Below, one piece after another: positions 8,660 to 17,225 of a stretch of 64,000 nt of DNA; position 1 is the first letter of the stretch, and each line of letters opens with the position of its first letter. Under the pieces are notes generated by a model. That model was given only the letters and a program-made list of their open reading frames with translations. It was not told where the DNA came from and searched no databases. The translations under genes were made by a program, and so were the position numbers. The DNA comes from RBG-13-51-18 sp050014095 (GTDB taxonomy: Bacteria > Chloroflexota > Dehalococcoidia > Dehalococcoidales > RBG-16-60-22): positions 186,001 through 250,000 of the forward strand of contig JBEKDZ010000002.1 of the NCBI GenBank assembly GCA_050014095.1. The letters run 5' to 3'.

Positions 8660-8775
8660 CCCCGAGCGTAGTCGAGGGGTTTGCCCCGAGCGTAGTCGAG
8701 GGGTTTGCCCCGAGCGTAGTCGAGGGGTTTGCCCCGAGTTTATCGAAGGAGCTTGCCCTGAGCGTAGTCGAAGGG
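8660..8775 (+). repeat. 24-base tandem repeat between T-box terminator and trpE
   Basis: Unit CCCCGAGCGTAGTCGAGGGG plus TTTG. It is found at 8660, 8684 and 8708, then a diverged copy at 8732 and a partial CCCTGAGCGTAGTCGAAGGG at 8756-8775. The unit is a short palindrome. The same motif type (CCCGAGCGAAGCCGAGGG) occurs at 8575-8592 inside the T-box. Confidence 0.9.
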
Positions 8776-8780
8776 AAAAA

Positions 8781-10250
8781 ATGTATAAACCAACATTGGA
8801 AGAAGCAAAAAAGCTAAAAAGTAAAGGTAACCTGCTACCGGTCTACCGGGAAATCAATGCCGACCTGGAGACGCCGGTATCGGCTTACCTGAAAATAGCG
8901 CGGGGTAACTACTCCTTCCTGCTGGAGAGCGTGGAGGGGGGCGAAAGACTGGCGCGCTATAGTTTTCTGGGGACAGAGCCGGCGAAGGTTTTAACGACTG
9001 ACAGCAATACGTCCGACCCTTTATTAGTAATCGAGCAAGAATTCAATAAATACCAGCCTATACCCGTTGATGGGCTACCACGGTTTCACGGGGGGATGGT
9101 GGGGTACTTGAGCTACGAGGTGTCGCGATATTTTGAAAAATTACCGTCGCCTGATGCCGACCCGCTAAAGCTGCCGGAGGCCAAGCTGATGCTAGCGGAT
9201 ACGCTCCTTATCTTCGACCACTTGACGCATAAGATTAAAGTGGTAACGCACGCGCATATCGATGGAAATATCGAGAAAAGCTATCAACAGGCAATCGATA
9301 AAATCGATAGTCTCGTGGCAAGGCTCAAGCAGCCAGTAGCAGAAGTAAAAATTATATTGTCAGGGGGTAAAGCCCTTCGACCCTCCTACGCCAAAGCTAC
9401 GGAGGGCAAGCAAGCTCAGGGTAAAGTGACGTCCAACCTTTCACAGTCGCAATATGAAGTCATCGTTACGAAAATGAAGCAACATATCTACGACGGCGAT
9501 ATCATCCAGGGGGTGCCGTCGTTAAGACTGGCGCAGGCAACGAAAGCCAGTCCGTTCGCTATCTACCGGGCGCTAAGGTCGATAAACCCCTCCCCTTATA
9601 TGTATTTCTTGCATCTCGATGACGTCTACATTGTAGGAGCGTCGCCGGAGCTATTGGTGAGAGTAGAGGACGGCATTGTCTCGAACCACCCCATCGCGGG
9701 GACGCGGCCGCGGGGCAAGGATAACGGAGAAGACAAGGAGCTGGAAAGAGAGCTTAAAACCGACGAAAAGGAACGCGCCGAGCACGTTATGTTGGTAGAC
9801 CTGGCGCGCAATGACGTGGGGCGCATCAGCGAGCCAGGCACAGTACAGGTAACGCAGTTCATGGACATCGAGCGTTACTCGCATGTCATGCATCTGGTGT
9901 CGCACGTGCAGGGAAAATTGAGGGAGGGGCTAACACAATACGACGCTTTAAGAGCTTGTTTCCCGGCGGGGACGGTCTCCGGTGCGCCCAAGATACGCGC
10001 TATGGAAATCATCGCCGAGCTGGAGCCGGATAAGCGGGGACCTTACGCCGGGGCGGTGGGCTACTTCGATTTCAGTGGGAACATCGATACCGCCATCGCC
10101 ATCCGCACCATCGTCATCAAAAACGGCACGGCTTACGTGCAGGCGGGGGCGGGTATCGTGGCGGACAGCGTGCCGGCTAACGAATACCGCGAGTGCCTTA
10201 ACAAAATGCAGGCGATGCTCTCGGCGATAAAACAGGCGGAGGCTAGCTAA
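8781..10250 (+). CDS. trpE: Anthranilate synthase component I
   Basis: 489 aa. Converts chorismate to anthranilate with TrpG supplying ammonia. The feedback-binding motif LLES is at about residue 50 and the catalytic chorismate-binding half is complete: NPSPYMYFL, HPIAGTRPRGKD, LVDLARNDVGR, FPAGTVSGAPKIRAMEII. The frame is open upstream through the T-box leader, but ATG 8781 (MYKPTLEEAKKLKSKGN) matches where the family starts. In frame at 9381-9406 is a palindromic repeat translated as RPSYAKATEGK, between the N-terminal domain and the catalytic domain. The stop overlaps the trpG start by one base. Confidence 0.96.
   Translation: MYKPTLEEAKKLKSKGNLLPVYREINADLETPVSAYLKIARGNYSFLLESVEGGERLARYSFLGTEPAKVLTTDSNTSDPLLVIEQEFNKYQPIPVDGLPRFHGGMVGYLSYEVSRYFEKLPSPDADPLKLPEAKLMLADTLLIFDHLTHKIKVVTHAHIDGNIEKSYQQAIDKIDSLVARLKQPVAEVKIILSGGKALRPSYAKATEGKQAQGKVTSNLSQSQYEVIVTKMKQHIYDGDIIQGVPSLRLAQATKASPFAIYRALRSINPSPYMYFLHLDDVYIVGASPELLVRVEDGIVSNHPIAGTRPRGKDNGEDKELERELKTDEKERAEHVMLVDLARNDVGRISEPGTVQVTQFMDIERYSHVMHLVSHVQGKLREGLTQYDALRACFPAGTVSGAPKIRAMEIIAELEPDKRGPYAGAVGYFDFSGNIDTAIAIRTIVIKNGTAYVQAGAGIVADSVPANEYRECLNKMQAMLSAIKQAEAS
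9381..9406 (+). repeat. Palindromic repeat translated in frame inside trpE
   Basis: The arms CCCTCC and GGAGGG flank TACGCCAAAGCTAC. It is translated as PSYAKATEG, a peptide I recognise as the product of a common dispersed palindrome in environmental bacterial genomes. It falls in a variable linker of TrpE. Confidence 0.65.
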
Positions 10251-10813
10251 TGCTTTTGTTGATAGATAACTACGATAGCTTCACTTACAACCTCTACCAG
10301 TACTTGAGCGAGCTGGGGGAGGAGGTCAAGGTGGCGCGTAACGATAAAATAACGCTCGAGGAGATTGAGAAGCTAAAGCCGGAAAGAATCGTCATCTCGC
10401 CGGGTCCTGGCCGACCAGAGGACGCCGGCATCTCTAACGAGGTGATTTTGCGCTTCGGGGGGAGGGTGCCGATTCTGGGGGTTTGCCTGGGTCACCAGTG
10501 CATCGGGCAGACTTACGGGGGTAAGGTGGGTCACGCGGGGGAGATAAAGCACGGCAAGACCTCCCTGATACAGCACGACGAGAAGGGGATTTTCAAAGGA
10601 ATAAAAAATCCTTTCCCGGCGGTACGATATCACTCGCTGGCGGTAAAGCGGGAGGGTCTGCCGGACTGCCTCGACATCAGCGCCGTGACGGAGAACAAGA
10701 TTATCATGGGCTTGCGTCACCGTAAGTTTGCGGTGGAGGGGGTGCAGTTCCACCCGGAAAGCATTATGACGAATGTGGGGAAGGATATTTTAAAGAACTT
10801 TTTAAATTTTTAG
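10250..10813 (+). CDS. trpG: Anthranilate synthase component II (glutamine amidotransferase)
   Basis: 187 aa, class I amidotransferase. Releases ammonia from glutamine for TrpE. The nucleophile elbow GVCLGHQCIGQ with its Cys and the catalytic FHPESI (His, Glu) are present. Start ATG overlaps the trpE stop (TAATG), so the subunits are translationally coupled. It may also serve folate synthesis; no pabA is visible here. Confidence 0.96.
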   Translation: MLLLIDNYDSFTYNLYQYLSELGEEVKVARNDKITLEEIEKLKPERIVISPGPGRPEDAGISNEVILRFGGRVPILGVCLGHQCIGQTYGGKVGHAGEIKHGKTSLIQHDEKGIFKGIKNPFPAVRYHSLAVKREGLPDCLDISAVTENKIIMGLRHRKFAVEGVQFHPESIMTNVGKDILKNFLNF

Positions 10814-10828
10814 TGTAGGGGGTGTCTA

Positions 10829-11038
10829 AGAGGGGCGAAGCCCCTCTTCCCTAAAATATTCCCCCTTCCTTTGGCAAAGGAAGGGGTTCACCCTGAAGGT
10901 TCTCCCTGAAGGGGGACAGGGGGATGGATTATTAAGTGGGAAAAAGGGGACTGGATTCCCGCCTGCGCGGGAATGACATTGTAGTCAGGGCAAAGACAGA
11001 GATTGCCACGTCCTTCTGCGGAAGGATTCGCAATGACA
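10829..11038. repeat. Cluster of REP-like palindromes inside the trp operon
   Basis: The gap between trpG and trpD holds several hairpins. One is a perfect palindrome around AAGAGGGGCGAAGCCCCTCTT (10829-10849). Next are CCCCTTCCTTTGGCAAAGGAAGGGG (10862-10886), and then a 27-base block that is the inverse of 7257-7284. Two mobile-looking palindromes follow: GGATTCCCGCCTGCGCGGGAATGACA (10953-10978) and GATTGCCACG...CGCAATGACA (11001-11038). Relatives of the last two recur at 42609-42810. Confidence 0.8.
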
Positions 11039-11056
11039 GTTGGGGAGAAGGTTAAA

Positions 11057-12073
11057 ATGATTAAAGAAGCGATAGGCACACTGGTGGCGGGGAAGGACTT
11101 AAACTACGAAGAGGCGTATTTCGTAATGGGGGAGATAATGGGCGGGGAGGCGACGCCAGCACAGATAAGCGCTTTCCTGACCGCCCTGCGCTTAAAAGGT
11201 GAGACCGCCGACGAAATCGCCGGGTTGGCGAGCTGTATGCGGTCGAAAGCCACACCGGTGCATGTAAAGGGTCCGGCTATCGATATCGTGGGGACGGGTG
11301 GAGACGGAACGGGAACCTTTAATATCTCTACCGCGGCGGCGTTCGTGGTGGCGGGGGCGGGGCTTAAAGTTGCCAAGCACGGCAACCGCGCCATGTCCAG
11401 TCAGTGCGGGAGCGCGGATATCCTGGAGGCGCTGGGGGTGAAGATAGACTTAAGCGCGGAAAGCGTGGCGGAATGCATCGAAAATACGGGCATCGGGTTC
11501 ATGTTCGCCCAGGTATTCCATCCGGCGATGAAGCACGCCGCGCCGGTACGTAAAGAGATAGGCATACGCACCGTGTTCAACATCCTAGGTCCCTTGACCA
11601 ATCCGGCGCAGGTCGAACACATACTACTCGGCGTGCCGAGCGAAGAGGTCGGCAAAAAGATAGCCGCCGTCCTGCATCGGCTGGGCATCAAGCACGGGCT
11701 AGTCGTGTATGGCAAGGACGGACTGGACGAAATTTCGATAAGCGGAAAATCGGTGATATGGGACGTCACCAAAGAAAAACTATCGTCCCCGTACGAAGTG
11801 TCGCCCAAGGACTTCGGCTTTAATAAAGCGGATATTAAAGAGATTAAGGGCGGCACGCCGCAGGAAAACGCGGCAACATTAACCCGCATCCTGGACGGCG
11901 AGAAGAGCGCTCTACGCGATATGGTGGTGATGAACGCCGCTGCCGGACTCATCGCCGGGGACGTAACCACCGATTTGAAACAGGGTGTCAAGCTGGCTCA
12001 AGAAGCTATCGACAGCGGCAAGGCCAAAGAAAAACTCGAAAGGCTGGCGACATTAAGTCGAAATCTAAAATAA
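11057..12073 (+). CDS. trpD: Anthranilate phosphoribosyltransferase
   Basis: 338 aa. Joins anthranilate to PRPP. The glycine-rich PRPP motif GTGGDGTGTFNIST and the segment KHGNRAMSSQCGSAD are present. The frame is open further upstream, but that part is repeat DNA (11001-11038). ATG 11057 has GGGAGAAGG 5 bases before it and gives the family's normal N-terminus (MIKEAIGTLVAGKDL). Trp operon, third gene. Confidence 0.96.
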   Translation: MIKEAIGTLVAGKDLNYEEAYFVMGEIMGGEATPAQISAFLTALRLKGETADEIAGLASCMRSKATPVHVKGPAIDIVGTGGDGTGTFNISTAAAFVVAGAGLKVAKHGNRAMSSQCGSADILEALGVKIDLSAESVAECIENTGIGFMFAQVFHPAMKHAAPVRKEIGIRTVFNILGPLTNPAQVEHILLGVPSEEVGKKIAAVLHRLGIKHGLVVYGKDGLDEISISGKSVIWDVTKEKLSSPYEVSPKDFGFNKADIKEIKGGTPQENAATLTRILDGEKSALRDMVVMNAAAGLIAGDVTTDLKQGVKLAQEAIDSGKAKEKLERLATLSRNLK

Positions 12074-12074
12074 T

Positions 12075-12851
12075 ATGGCTAAGACAATACTCGAAAAAAT
12101 AGTGGCGGATAAAAAGGAGGAGGTAAAGCTGGCAAAACGCCAGATGCCCCTTGCCGTCCTCAAGGAGCGCATCGCCCAGCAAAAACCGCTTAACTTCGCG
12201 GGGGCGCTGCGGGGCAATGGCGTAAAGCTCATCGCCGAGGTTAAGAAAGCATCGCCTTCCAGGGGAGTGCTGTGTCCGGACTTCAAGCCGGTGGAGCTAG
12301 CTCAGACGTACGCCAAAAACGGCGCCGCGGCAATATCGGTGCTGACGGAGGAAAAACACTTCCAGGGGAGTCTGGAATATTTAACGGCAATAAGAGAAAG
12401 GGTAAGCATCCCGCTATTAAGAAAGGACTTTATCTTCGACGAATATCAGATTTATGAGTCCGCCGCCTACGGTGCCGATGCTATATTGCTGATAGCAGCG
12501 ATACTGAAGAAAGAAACTCTCGAAACATTTTTAAAGTTGGCAGAAAGTCTCAAGCTGGACTACCTGGTGGAAGTGCATAACGAGGAGGAGCTATTTAAGG
12601 CGATGTTGGCGGGCGCTAAGATAATCGGCGTCAATAATCGAGATTTGAATACATTTAAAGTGGATACCAACACCACGCGCCGCTTGAGAATGCTGATACC
12701 ATCGGAAAACATCGTCGTCAGCGAGAGCGGCATCAACAGCCCCGACGATATGAAGAAAATGAAGGAATGTAAGGTCAACGCTGTGCTGGTGGGCGAGGCG
12801 CTGGTAACGGCTAAAGACATACCCGCCAAGATGAAGGAACTGCTGGGATGA
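12075..12851 (+). CDS. trpC: Indole-3-glycerol phosphate synthase
   Basis: 258 aa, TIM barrel. Closes the indole ring from carboxyphenylaminodeoxyribulose phosphate. Motifs: LIAEVKKASPSRG with the catalytic lysines, RKDFIFDEYQI, and GVNNRDLNTFKVD. It starts 1 base after trpD and overlaps trpF by 4 bases (ATGA). Confidence 0.97.
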   Translation: MAKTILEKIVADKKEEVKLAKRQMPLAVLKERIAQQKPLNFAGALRGNGVKLIAEVKKASPSRGVLCPDFKPVELAQTYAKNGAAAISVLTEEKHFQGSLEYLTAIRERVSIPLLRKDFIFDEYQIYESAAYGADAILLIAAILKKETLETFLKLAESLKLDYLVEVHNEEELFKAMLAGAKIIGVNNRDLNTFKVDTNTTRRLRMLIPSENIVVSESGINSPDDMKKMKECKVNAVLVGEALVTAKDIPAKMKELLG

Positions 12852-13498
12852 CCTATATAAAAATCTGCGGTATTAAAAGTGAAGACGTCGCGCTAGTAAC
12901 TGCCGAGGCGGGGGCGGACTTTATCGGGCTGGTGTTTGCGTCCAGTCCGCGGCATGTTACGCCCGACCTTGCCGCCAAGATAACCGCAGCGCTAAAGAAA
13001 AATAAAACGAAGGCGAAGTCGGTGGGGGTGTTCGTCAATGAAAAAATAGTTACGCTCAAGAAAATCGTTGATTACTGTCATCTCGACTGGGTGCAGTTGA
13101 GCGGGGACGAGAGTTGGGCTTATTGCCGGGAGCTTGCCCGACCGGTGATAAAGGTCATTAAGTTTACCAGTCATGAGCCAGTCGGCAGGCAAATTAACGA
13201 AGGCAAACAAATGATGGGCAAAAGCAAATACATGGTACTGCTCGATACCGCGACAAAAGACAAATATGGAGGTACAGGCACGACCTTTGATTGGAATCTA
13301 GCTAAGTCGATAATTGAAAAATATCCGGTGATAATCGCCGGCGGGCTTAATCCAGAAAACGTGGGCAAAGCCATCAAGATACTCAAACCATGGGGCGTAG
13401 ACGTATCGAGCGGGGTGGAAATAAAAGGTGTCAAGGATATGAAGAAAATCATTAAATTTATCGAAACCGTGAGGGAAGCCGATGCCAGCCAGACCTGA
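12848..13498 (+). CDS. trpF: Phosphoribosylanthranilate isomerase
   Basis: 216 aa, TIM barrel. Isomerises phosphoribosylanthranilate before the TrpC step. The N-terminal KICGIKSEDV with catalytic Cys, FASSPRHV, and the phosphate-binding IIAGGLNPENV are visible. It is separate from trpC here, not fused. Its end overlaps trpB by 17 bases. Confidence 0.96.
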   Translation: MTYIKICGIKSEDVALVTAEAGADFIGLVFASSPRHVTPDLAAKITAALKKNKTKAKSVGVFVNEKIVTLKKIVDYCHLDWVQLSGDESWAYCRELARPVIKVIKFTSHEPVGRQINEGKQMMGKSKYMVLLDTATKDKYGGTGTTFDWNLAKSIIEKYPVIIAGGLNPENVGKAIKILKPWGVDVSSGVEIKGVKDMKKIIKFIETVREADASQT

Positions 13499-14675
13499 TG
13501 TTAGCGGGTACTTCGGTAAGTATGGCGGCAAGTTCGTGCCGGAAACGCTGATGCCGGCGCTGGCAGAGCTGGAGAACGCCTATGCCGACGCCATTGCCGA
13601 TACCGCGTTCCAGAAGCAATTCACCCAGCTGTGCAAGGACTACATTGGGCGACCGACACCGCTCTATTACGCGGAACAATTATCTTCCAAGGCTGGCGGG
13701 GCAACCATCCTCTTAAAACGTGAAGACCTGGCGCATACCGGGGCGCATAAAATAAATAACGCGCTGGGACAGGGGCTTTTAGCCAAGCGTATGGGCAAGA
13801 GCAGGATTATCGCCGAGACCGGGGCGGGACAGCACGGCGTGGCGGTAGCGACGGTCTGTGCCATGCTGGGACTGGAATGTATCATCTACATGGGGTCGGA
13901 AGACATCAAGCGCCAGGCGCCAAACGTGGTTCGCATGAAATTAACCGGGGCTGAAGTCAGAGCGGTCACCTCCGGCAGCAAAACGCTCAAAGACGCTATT
14001 AACGAAGCAATACGCGACTGGGTGAGTAACGTCAAGAATACCCATTATTTACTGGGGTCGGTGGTGGGACCGCACCCCTATCCGATGATTGTGCGTGATT
14101 TCCAGGCGATTATCGGGCGGGAAGCGAAAGCGCAGGTGCTGGCGGCATATCACCGGCTGCCGGACTATCTGGTGGCATGCGTGGGTGGGGGCAGCAATAG
14201 CATCGGACTTTTCCATCCATTTTATAATGACCAAGACGTAAAATTTATCGGGGTGGAGGCAGGGGGCAAAGGACTCGAAACCGGCAAGCACGCGGCGACA
14301 TTGGCGACGGGCAAGGTTGGGGTACTGCACGGCACAAAGTCTTACCTAATGGAGGACGAGCACGGTCAGATAATGGAGACGCATAGTATCTCCGCGGGGC
14401 TGGACTATCCGGGGGTGGGACCGGAACACAGCTTCTATAAAGACAGCGGTCGTGCCACCTATGTAACCGTTGACGATAAAGAGGCGCTAGAGGGCTTTAA
14501 ACTACTTTGCAACACCGAGGGGATAATACCGGCGCTGGAATCCGCCCACGCCATTTATTACGTAGCGCAAATGGCTAAAGACTTGAGTAAGGACAAACTA
14601 ATCATTGTGAATTTATCGGGGCGGGGGGATAAAGATCTGGGCATTGTAACACAAGCGTTGGGGATGGAAGAATGA
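13482..14675 (+). CDS. trpB: Tryptophan synthase beta chain (TrpB1)
   Basis: 397 aa. PLP enzyme joining indole and serine. The PLP lysine is in HTGAHKINNALGQ, the phosphate loop is VGGGSNSIG, and the N-terminus (GYFGKYGGKFVPETLMPAL) is the classical TrpB1 form that pairs with TrpA. It overlaps trpF upstream and trpA downstream (ATGA), as expected for an alpha-beta complex. Confidence 0.97.
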   Translation: MPARPDVSGYFGKYGGKFVPETLMPALAELENAYADAIADTAFQKQFTQLCKDYIGRPTPLYYAEQLSSKAGGATILLKREDLAHTGAHKINNALGQGLLAKRMGKSRIIAETGAGQHGVAVATVCAMLGLECIIYMGSEDIKRQAPNVVRMKLTGAEVRAVTSGSKTLKDAINEAIRDWVSNVKNTHYLLGSVVGPHPYPMIVRDFQAIIGREAKAQVLAAYHRLPDYLVACVGGGSNSIGLFHPFYNDQDVKFIGVEAGGKGLETGKHAATLATGKVGVLHGTKSYLMEDEHGQIMETHSISAGLDYPGVGPEHSFYKDSGRATYVTVDDKEALEGFKLLCNTEGIIPALESAHAIYYVAQMAKDLSKDKLIIVNLSGRGDKDLGIVTQALGMEE

Positions 14676-15466
14676 GCGTGATTACATCGGTTTTTAAGCC
14701 GGATTATAAGGCGCTAATCGCCTATATTACCGCGGGCTATCCGGACGCCGAAGCTACAGTAAAGATAGCTAAAGCGTTGGCAGAGGGCGGGAGCGACATC
14801 ATCGAACTGGGCATTCCGTTTTCCGACCCGCTGGCGGACGGCGCCACGATACAAAGAGCCAGCTACCAGGCGTTACAGCGAGGCACCACGCCGGAGGTCT
14901 GCCTGGAGATAGCCGCCGCAATCCGGAGAGAAATTAGTACGCCTCTGGTTTTTATGACCTATTACAATCTAGTCCTCAACTATGGTCTGGAGGCTTTCTG
15001 TAAAGCTTGCGTCAAAGTGGGCGTAAATGGCTTAATCGTGCCTGACCTGCCGCCGGAGGAGGGCCTAGAACTGGAGGCGATAACGCAAAAGAATAACCTC
15101 GACCTGATATATCTGCTGGCACCAACGAGCACCGACGCCAGAATCGACACGGTGGCGATGAGGTCGCGGGGATTTATCTACCTGGTCTCGTTGACCGGCG
15201 TTACCGGCGCAAGAAATACGCTATCACTAGAGCTGGAAGGCTTCGTGAAAAAGGTCAAGGAAAAAGCCAGCCTGCCGCTATGCGTGGGGTTCGGGATATC
15301 CAAGGTGGAGCACGCCGTCCAGGCGGCAGCGCTAGCCGACGGGGTAATTATCGGCAGCAAGCTGATAGAGTTGATAGAAGAAGATACCACGCTGGCAAAA
15401 TTAAAGTCTTTCATTACCAGCCTGCGCCAGGCTTTAAATTCAGAGAAAAACACCGGGGAGGTATGA
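14672..15466 (+). CDS. trpA: Tryptophan synthase alpha chain
   Basis: 264 aa, TIM barrel. Splits indole-glycerol phosphate and channels indole to TrpB. The catalytic Glu/Asp segments ELGIPFSDPLADGATIQ and GLIVPDLPPEEG are present, and the C-terminal phosphate-binding VGFGIS is intact. Confidence 0.97.
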   Translation: MSVITSVFKPDYKALIAYITAGYPDAEATVKIAKALAEGGSDIIELGIPFSDPLADGATIQRASYQALQRGTTPEVCLEIAAAIRREISTPLVFMTYYNLVLNYGLEAFCKACVKVGVNGLIVPDLPPEEGLELEAITQKNNLDLIYLLAPTSTDARIDTVAMRSRGFIYLVSLTGVTGARNTLSLELEGFVKKVKEKASLPLCVGFGISKVEHAVQAAALADGVIIGSKLIELIEEDTTLAKLKSFITSLRQALNSEKNTGEV

Positions 15467-15523
15467 AATATGTAGTGCCCTACCGTTAATATAATATACA
15501 ATTAAAATCTATAAGGAGGAAAA

Positions 15524-16897
15524 ATGGAAAGGACGAAATTCATACTCGAAGAGAAGCAAATCCCGACCCGCTGGTATAACATCCAGCCGGACCTGCCCGA
15601 GCCGCTGCCGCCCTACCTGCATCCCGGCACCAAGCAGCCTTTGGGTCCCGCCGACCTAGCGCCACTTTTTGCGATGGAGTTGATAAAGCAGGAAGTGAGC
15701 CAGGAGAGGTACATCGATATCCCGGAAGAAGTGCAGGAGGTCTATAAGCTCTGGAGACCGACTAACCTGTTCCGGGCACACCGCCTGGAAAAGTTCCTGA
15801 ATACCCCCGCCAAGATATACTACAAATATGAAGGAACCAGTCCGCCCGGCAGCCATAAGCCCAATACCGCGGTCGCCCAGGCTTACTACAATAAAAAGGA
15901 AGGCATTAAACGTATCACGACGGAGACGGGGGCGGGGCAATGGGGCAGCTCGCTGGCTTTTGCTTGCAACCTTTACGGACTGGAATGCAAGGTATACATG
16001 GTCAAGGTGAGTTATGGCCAGAAACCCTATCGCCGCATCATGATGGAGACATGGGGCGCCAAGTGCGTGCCTAGTCCCAGTCAAGACACGAAAGCGGGCC
16101 GAGATGCGCTGGCTCAAGACCCCAACTGTCCCGGCAGTCTGGGTCTAGCTATCAGCGAGGCGGTCGAGGACGCGGTTGGCCGCGAGGATACGCATTACTC
16201 GCTGGGAAGCGTGTTGAACCACGTCCTGATGCACCAGACCGTTATCGGGCAGGAAGCTATGAAGCAGATGGAGATGGCCGGAGACTACCCCGACATCCTC
16301 ATCGGGTGCGTGGGGGGCGGCTCCAACTTCGCGGGCATGTTCCTGCCATTCGCCAAAGATAAACTAGCCGGCAAGAAGAAAGACCTACGCATTATCTGCG
16401 TCGAGCCGGAAAGCTGCCCGACGCTGACCAAAGGTCTTTACGCTTACGACTACGGCGATGTAGCCGGCATGGCGCCAATCGCAAAAATGTTCACGCTGGG
16501 CCATACCTTCATGCCGCCGCCCGTTCATGCTGGCGGTTTACGCTATCACGGCATGGCGCCGCTGGTCTGCCACCTGCACAAGCTCGGCTACGTGGAAGCT
16601 AAAGCCGTACCGCAGCTGGCCACCTTCGATGCTGGCGTTACTTTCGCCCGGACCGAGGGCATTATCAGCGCCCCGGAGACGAACCATGCCATCCGCGTGG
16701 TTATCGACGAAGCGCTAAAGTGCAAGGAGTCCGGCGAGTCCAAGGTTATCCTGTTCAACCACAGCGGCCACGGTCATTTCGACATGGCGGCTTACGAGTC
16801 CTACCTCACCGGCAAGCTACAGGACTACGCGTATCCCGAGGATATGGTGAAGGAAGCGCTGAAGTCGCTACCGGAAGTACCTGCTCAATTCAGATAG
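15524..16897 (+). CDS. trpB2: TrpB2-type tryptophan synthase beta-like protein
   Basis: 457 aa. PLP-dependent enzyme of the long TrpB2 class. Features: the typical N-terminus (IPTRWYNIQPDLPEPLPPYL), PLP lysine in GSHKPNTA, ETGAGQWG, and phosphate loop CVGGGSNFAG. TrpB2 proteins can make tryptophan from indole and serine, often without TrpA, and may salvage indole. It starts at ATG 15524 behind AAGGAGG, 57 bases after trpA, and ends the operon just before a terminator. Confidence 0.94.
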   Translation: MERTKFILEEKQIPTRWYNIQPDLPEPLPPYLHPGTKQPLGPADLAPLFAMELIKQEVSQERYIDIPEEVQEVYKLWRPTNLFRAHRLEKFLNTPAKIYYKYEGTSPPGSHKPNTAVAQAYYNKKEGIKRITTETGAGQWGSSLAFACNLYGLECKVYMVKVSYGQKPYRRIMMETWGAKCVPSPSQDTKAGRDALAQDPNCPGSLGLAISEAVEDAVGREDTHYSLGSVLNHVLMHQTVIGQEAMKQMEMAGDYPDILIGCVGGGSNFAGMFLPFAKDKLAGKKKDLRIICVEPESCPTLTKGLYAYDYGDVAGMAPIAKMFTLGHTFMPPPVHAGGLRYHGMAPLVCHLHKLGYVEAKAVPQLATFDAGVTFARTEGIISAPETNHAIRVVIDEALKCKESGESKVILFNHSGHGHFDMAAYESYLTGKLQDYAYPEDMVKEALKSLPEVPAQFR

Positions 16898-16920
16898 AAA
16901 AAGATAGAGCATCAAGAATT

Positions 16921-16960
16921 AAGTCCCCTTCTATCTCAAGGAGAGGGGGACTTATTTTTT
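16921..16960 (+). terminator. Intrinsic terminator of the trp operon
   Basis: The hairpin AAGTCCCCTTCT / AGAGGGGGACTT is followed by a T-rich tract, 24 bases after the trpB2 stop. Confidence 0.85.
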
Positions 16961-16978
16961 AGACGGTGAGAAGAGGGG

Positions 16979-17083
16979 AAAAATCCTCCTTAGTCCTCCT
17001 TTTAGAAAGGAGGACAAGAAAATGAAGGCTGTTAGGAAATGACATCGTCTCCCTTTCGTAAAGGGAGACGGAGAGGGATTTTA
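16979..17083. repeat. MITE-like dispersed repeat, copy 2
   Basis: Left end AAAAATCCTCCTTAGTCC, right end GAGAGGGATTTTAG. Internal palindromes are CCTCCTTTTAGAAAGGAGG and TCTCCCTTTCGTAAAGGGAGA. About 105 bases, related to 7241-7370 and 21823-21942. Together with the terminator it fills the gap between trpB2 and the HtrA gene. Confidence 0.75.
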
Positions 17084-17225
17084 GTAACCAAAGTCTCTGC
17101 TATCACATCAGGGTGAAACTACTTTACAAAAGAGGGACTCAAGAAAGGCAAAAACGACAAAATCATCTTCACAATCTTTTAACAATCAGCTAGTATGATA
17201 TAATTATAATGTGAGGATGAGGTAT

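Noticed and set aside
8660..8775. CRISPR-like array
   Set aside because: Units are directly adjacent with no unique spacers and no cas genes nearby.
8403..8780. Long in-frame extension upstream of trpE
   Set aside because: It runs through the T-box leader and tandem repeats; the real start is the ATG at 8781, matching the TrpE family N-terminus.
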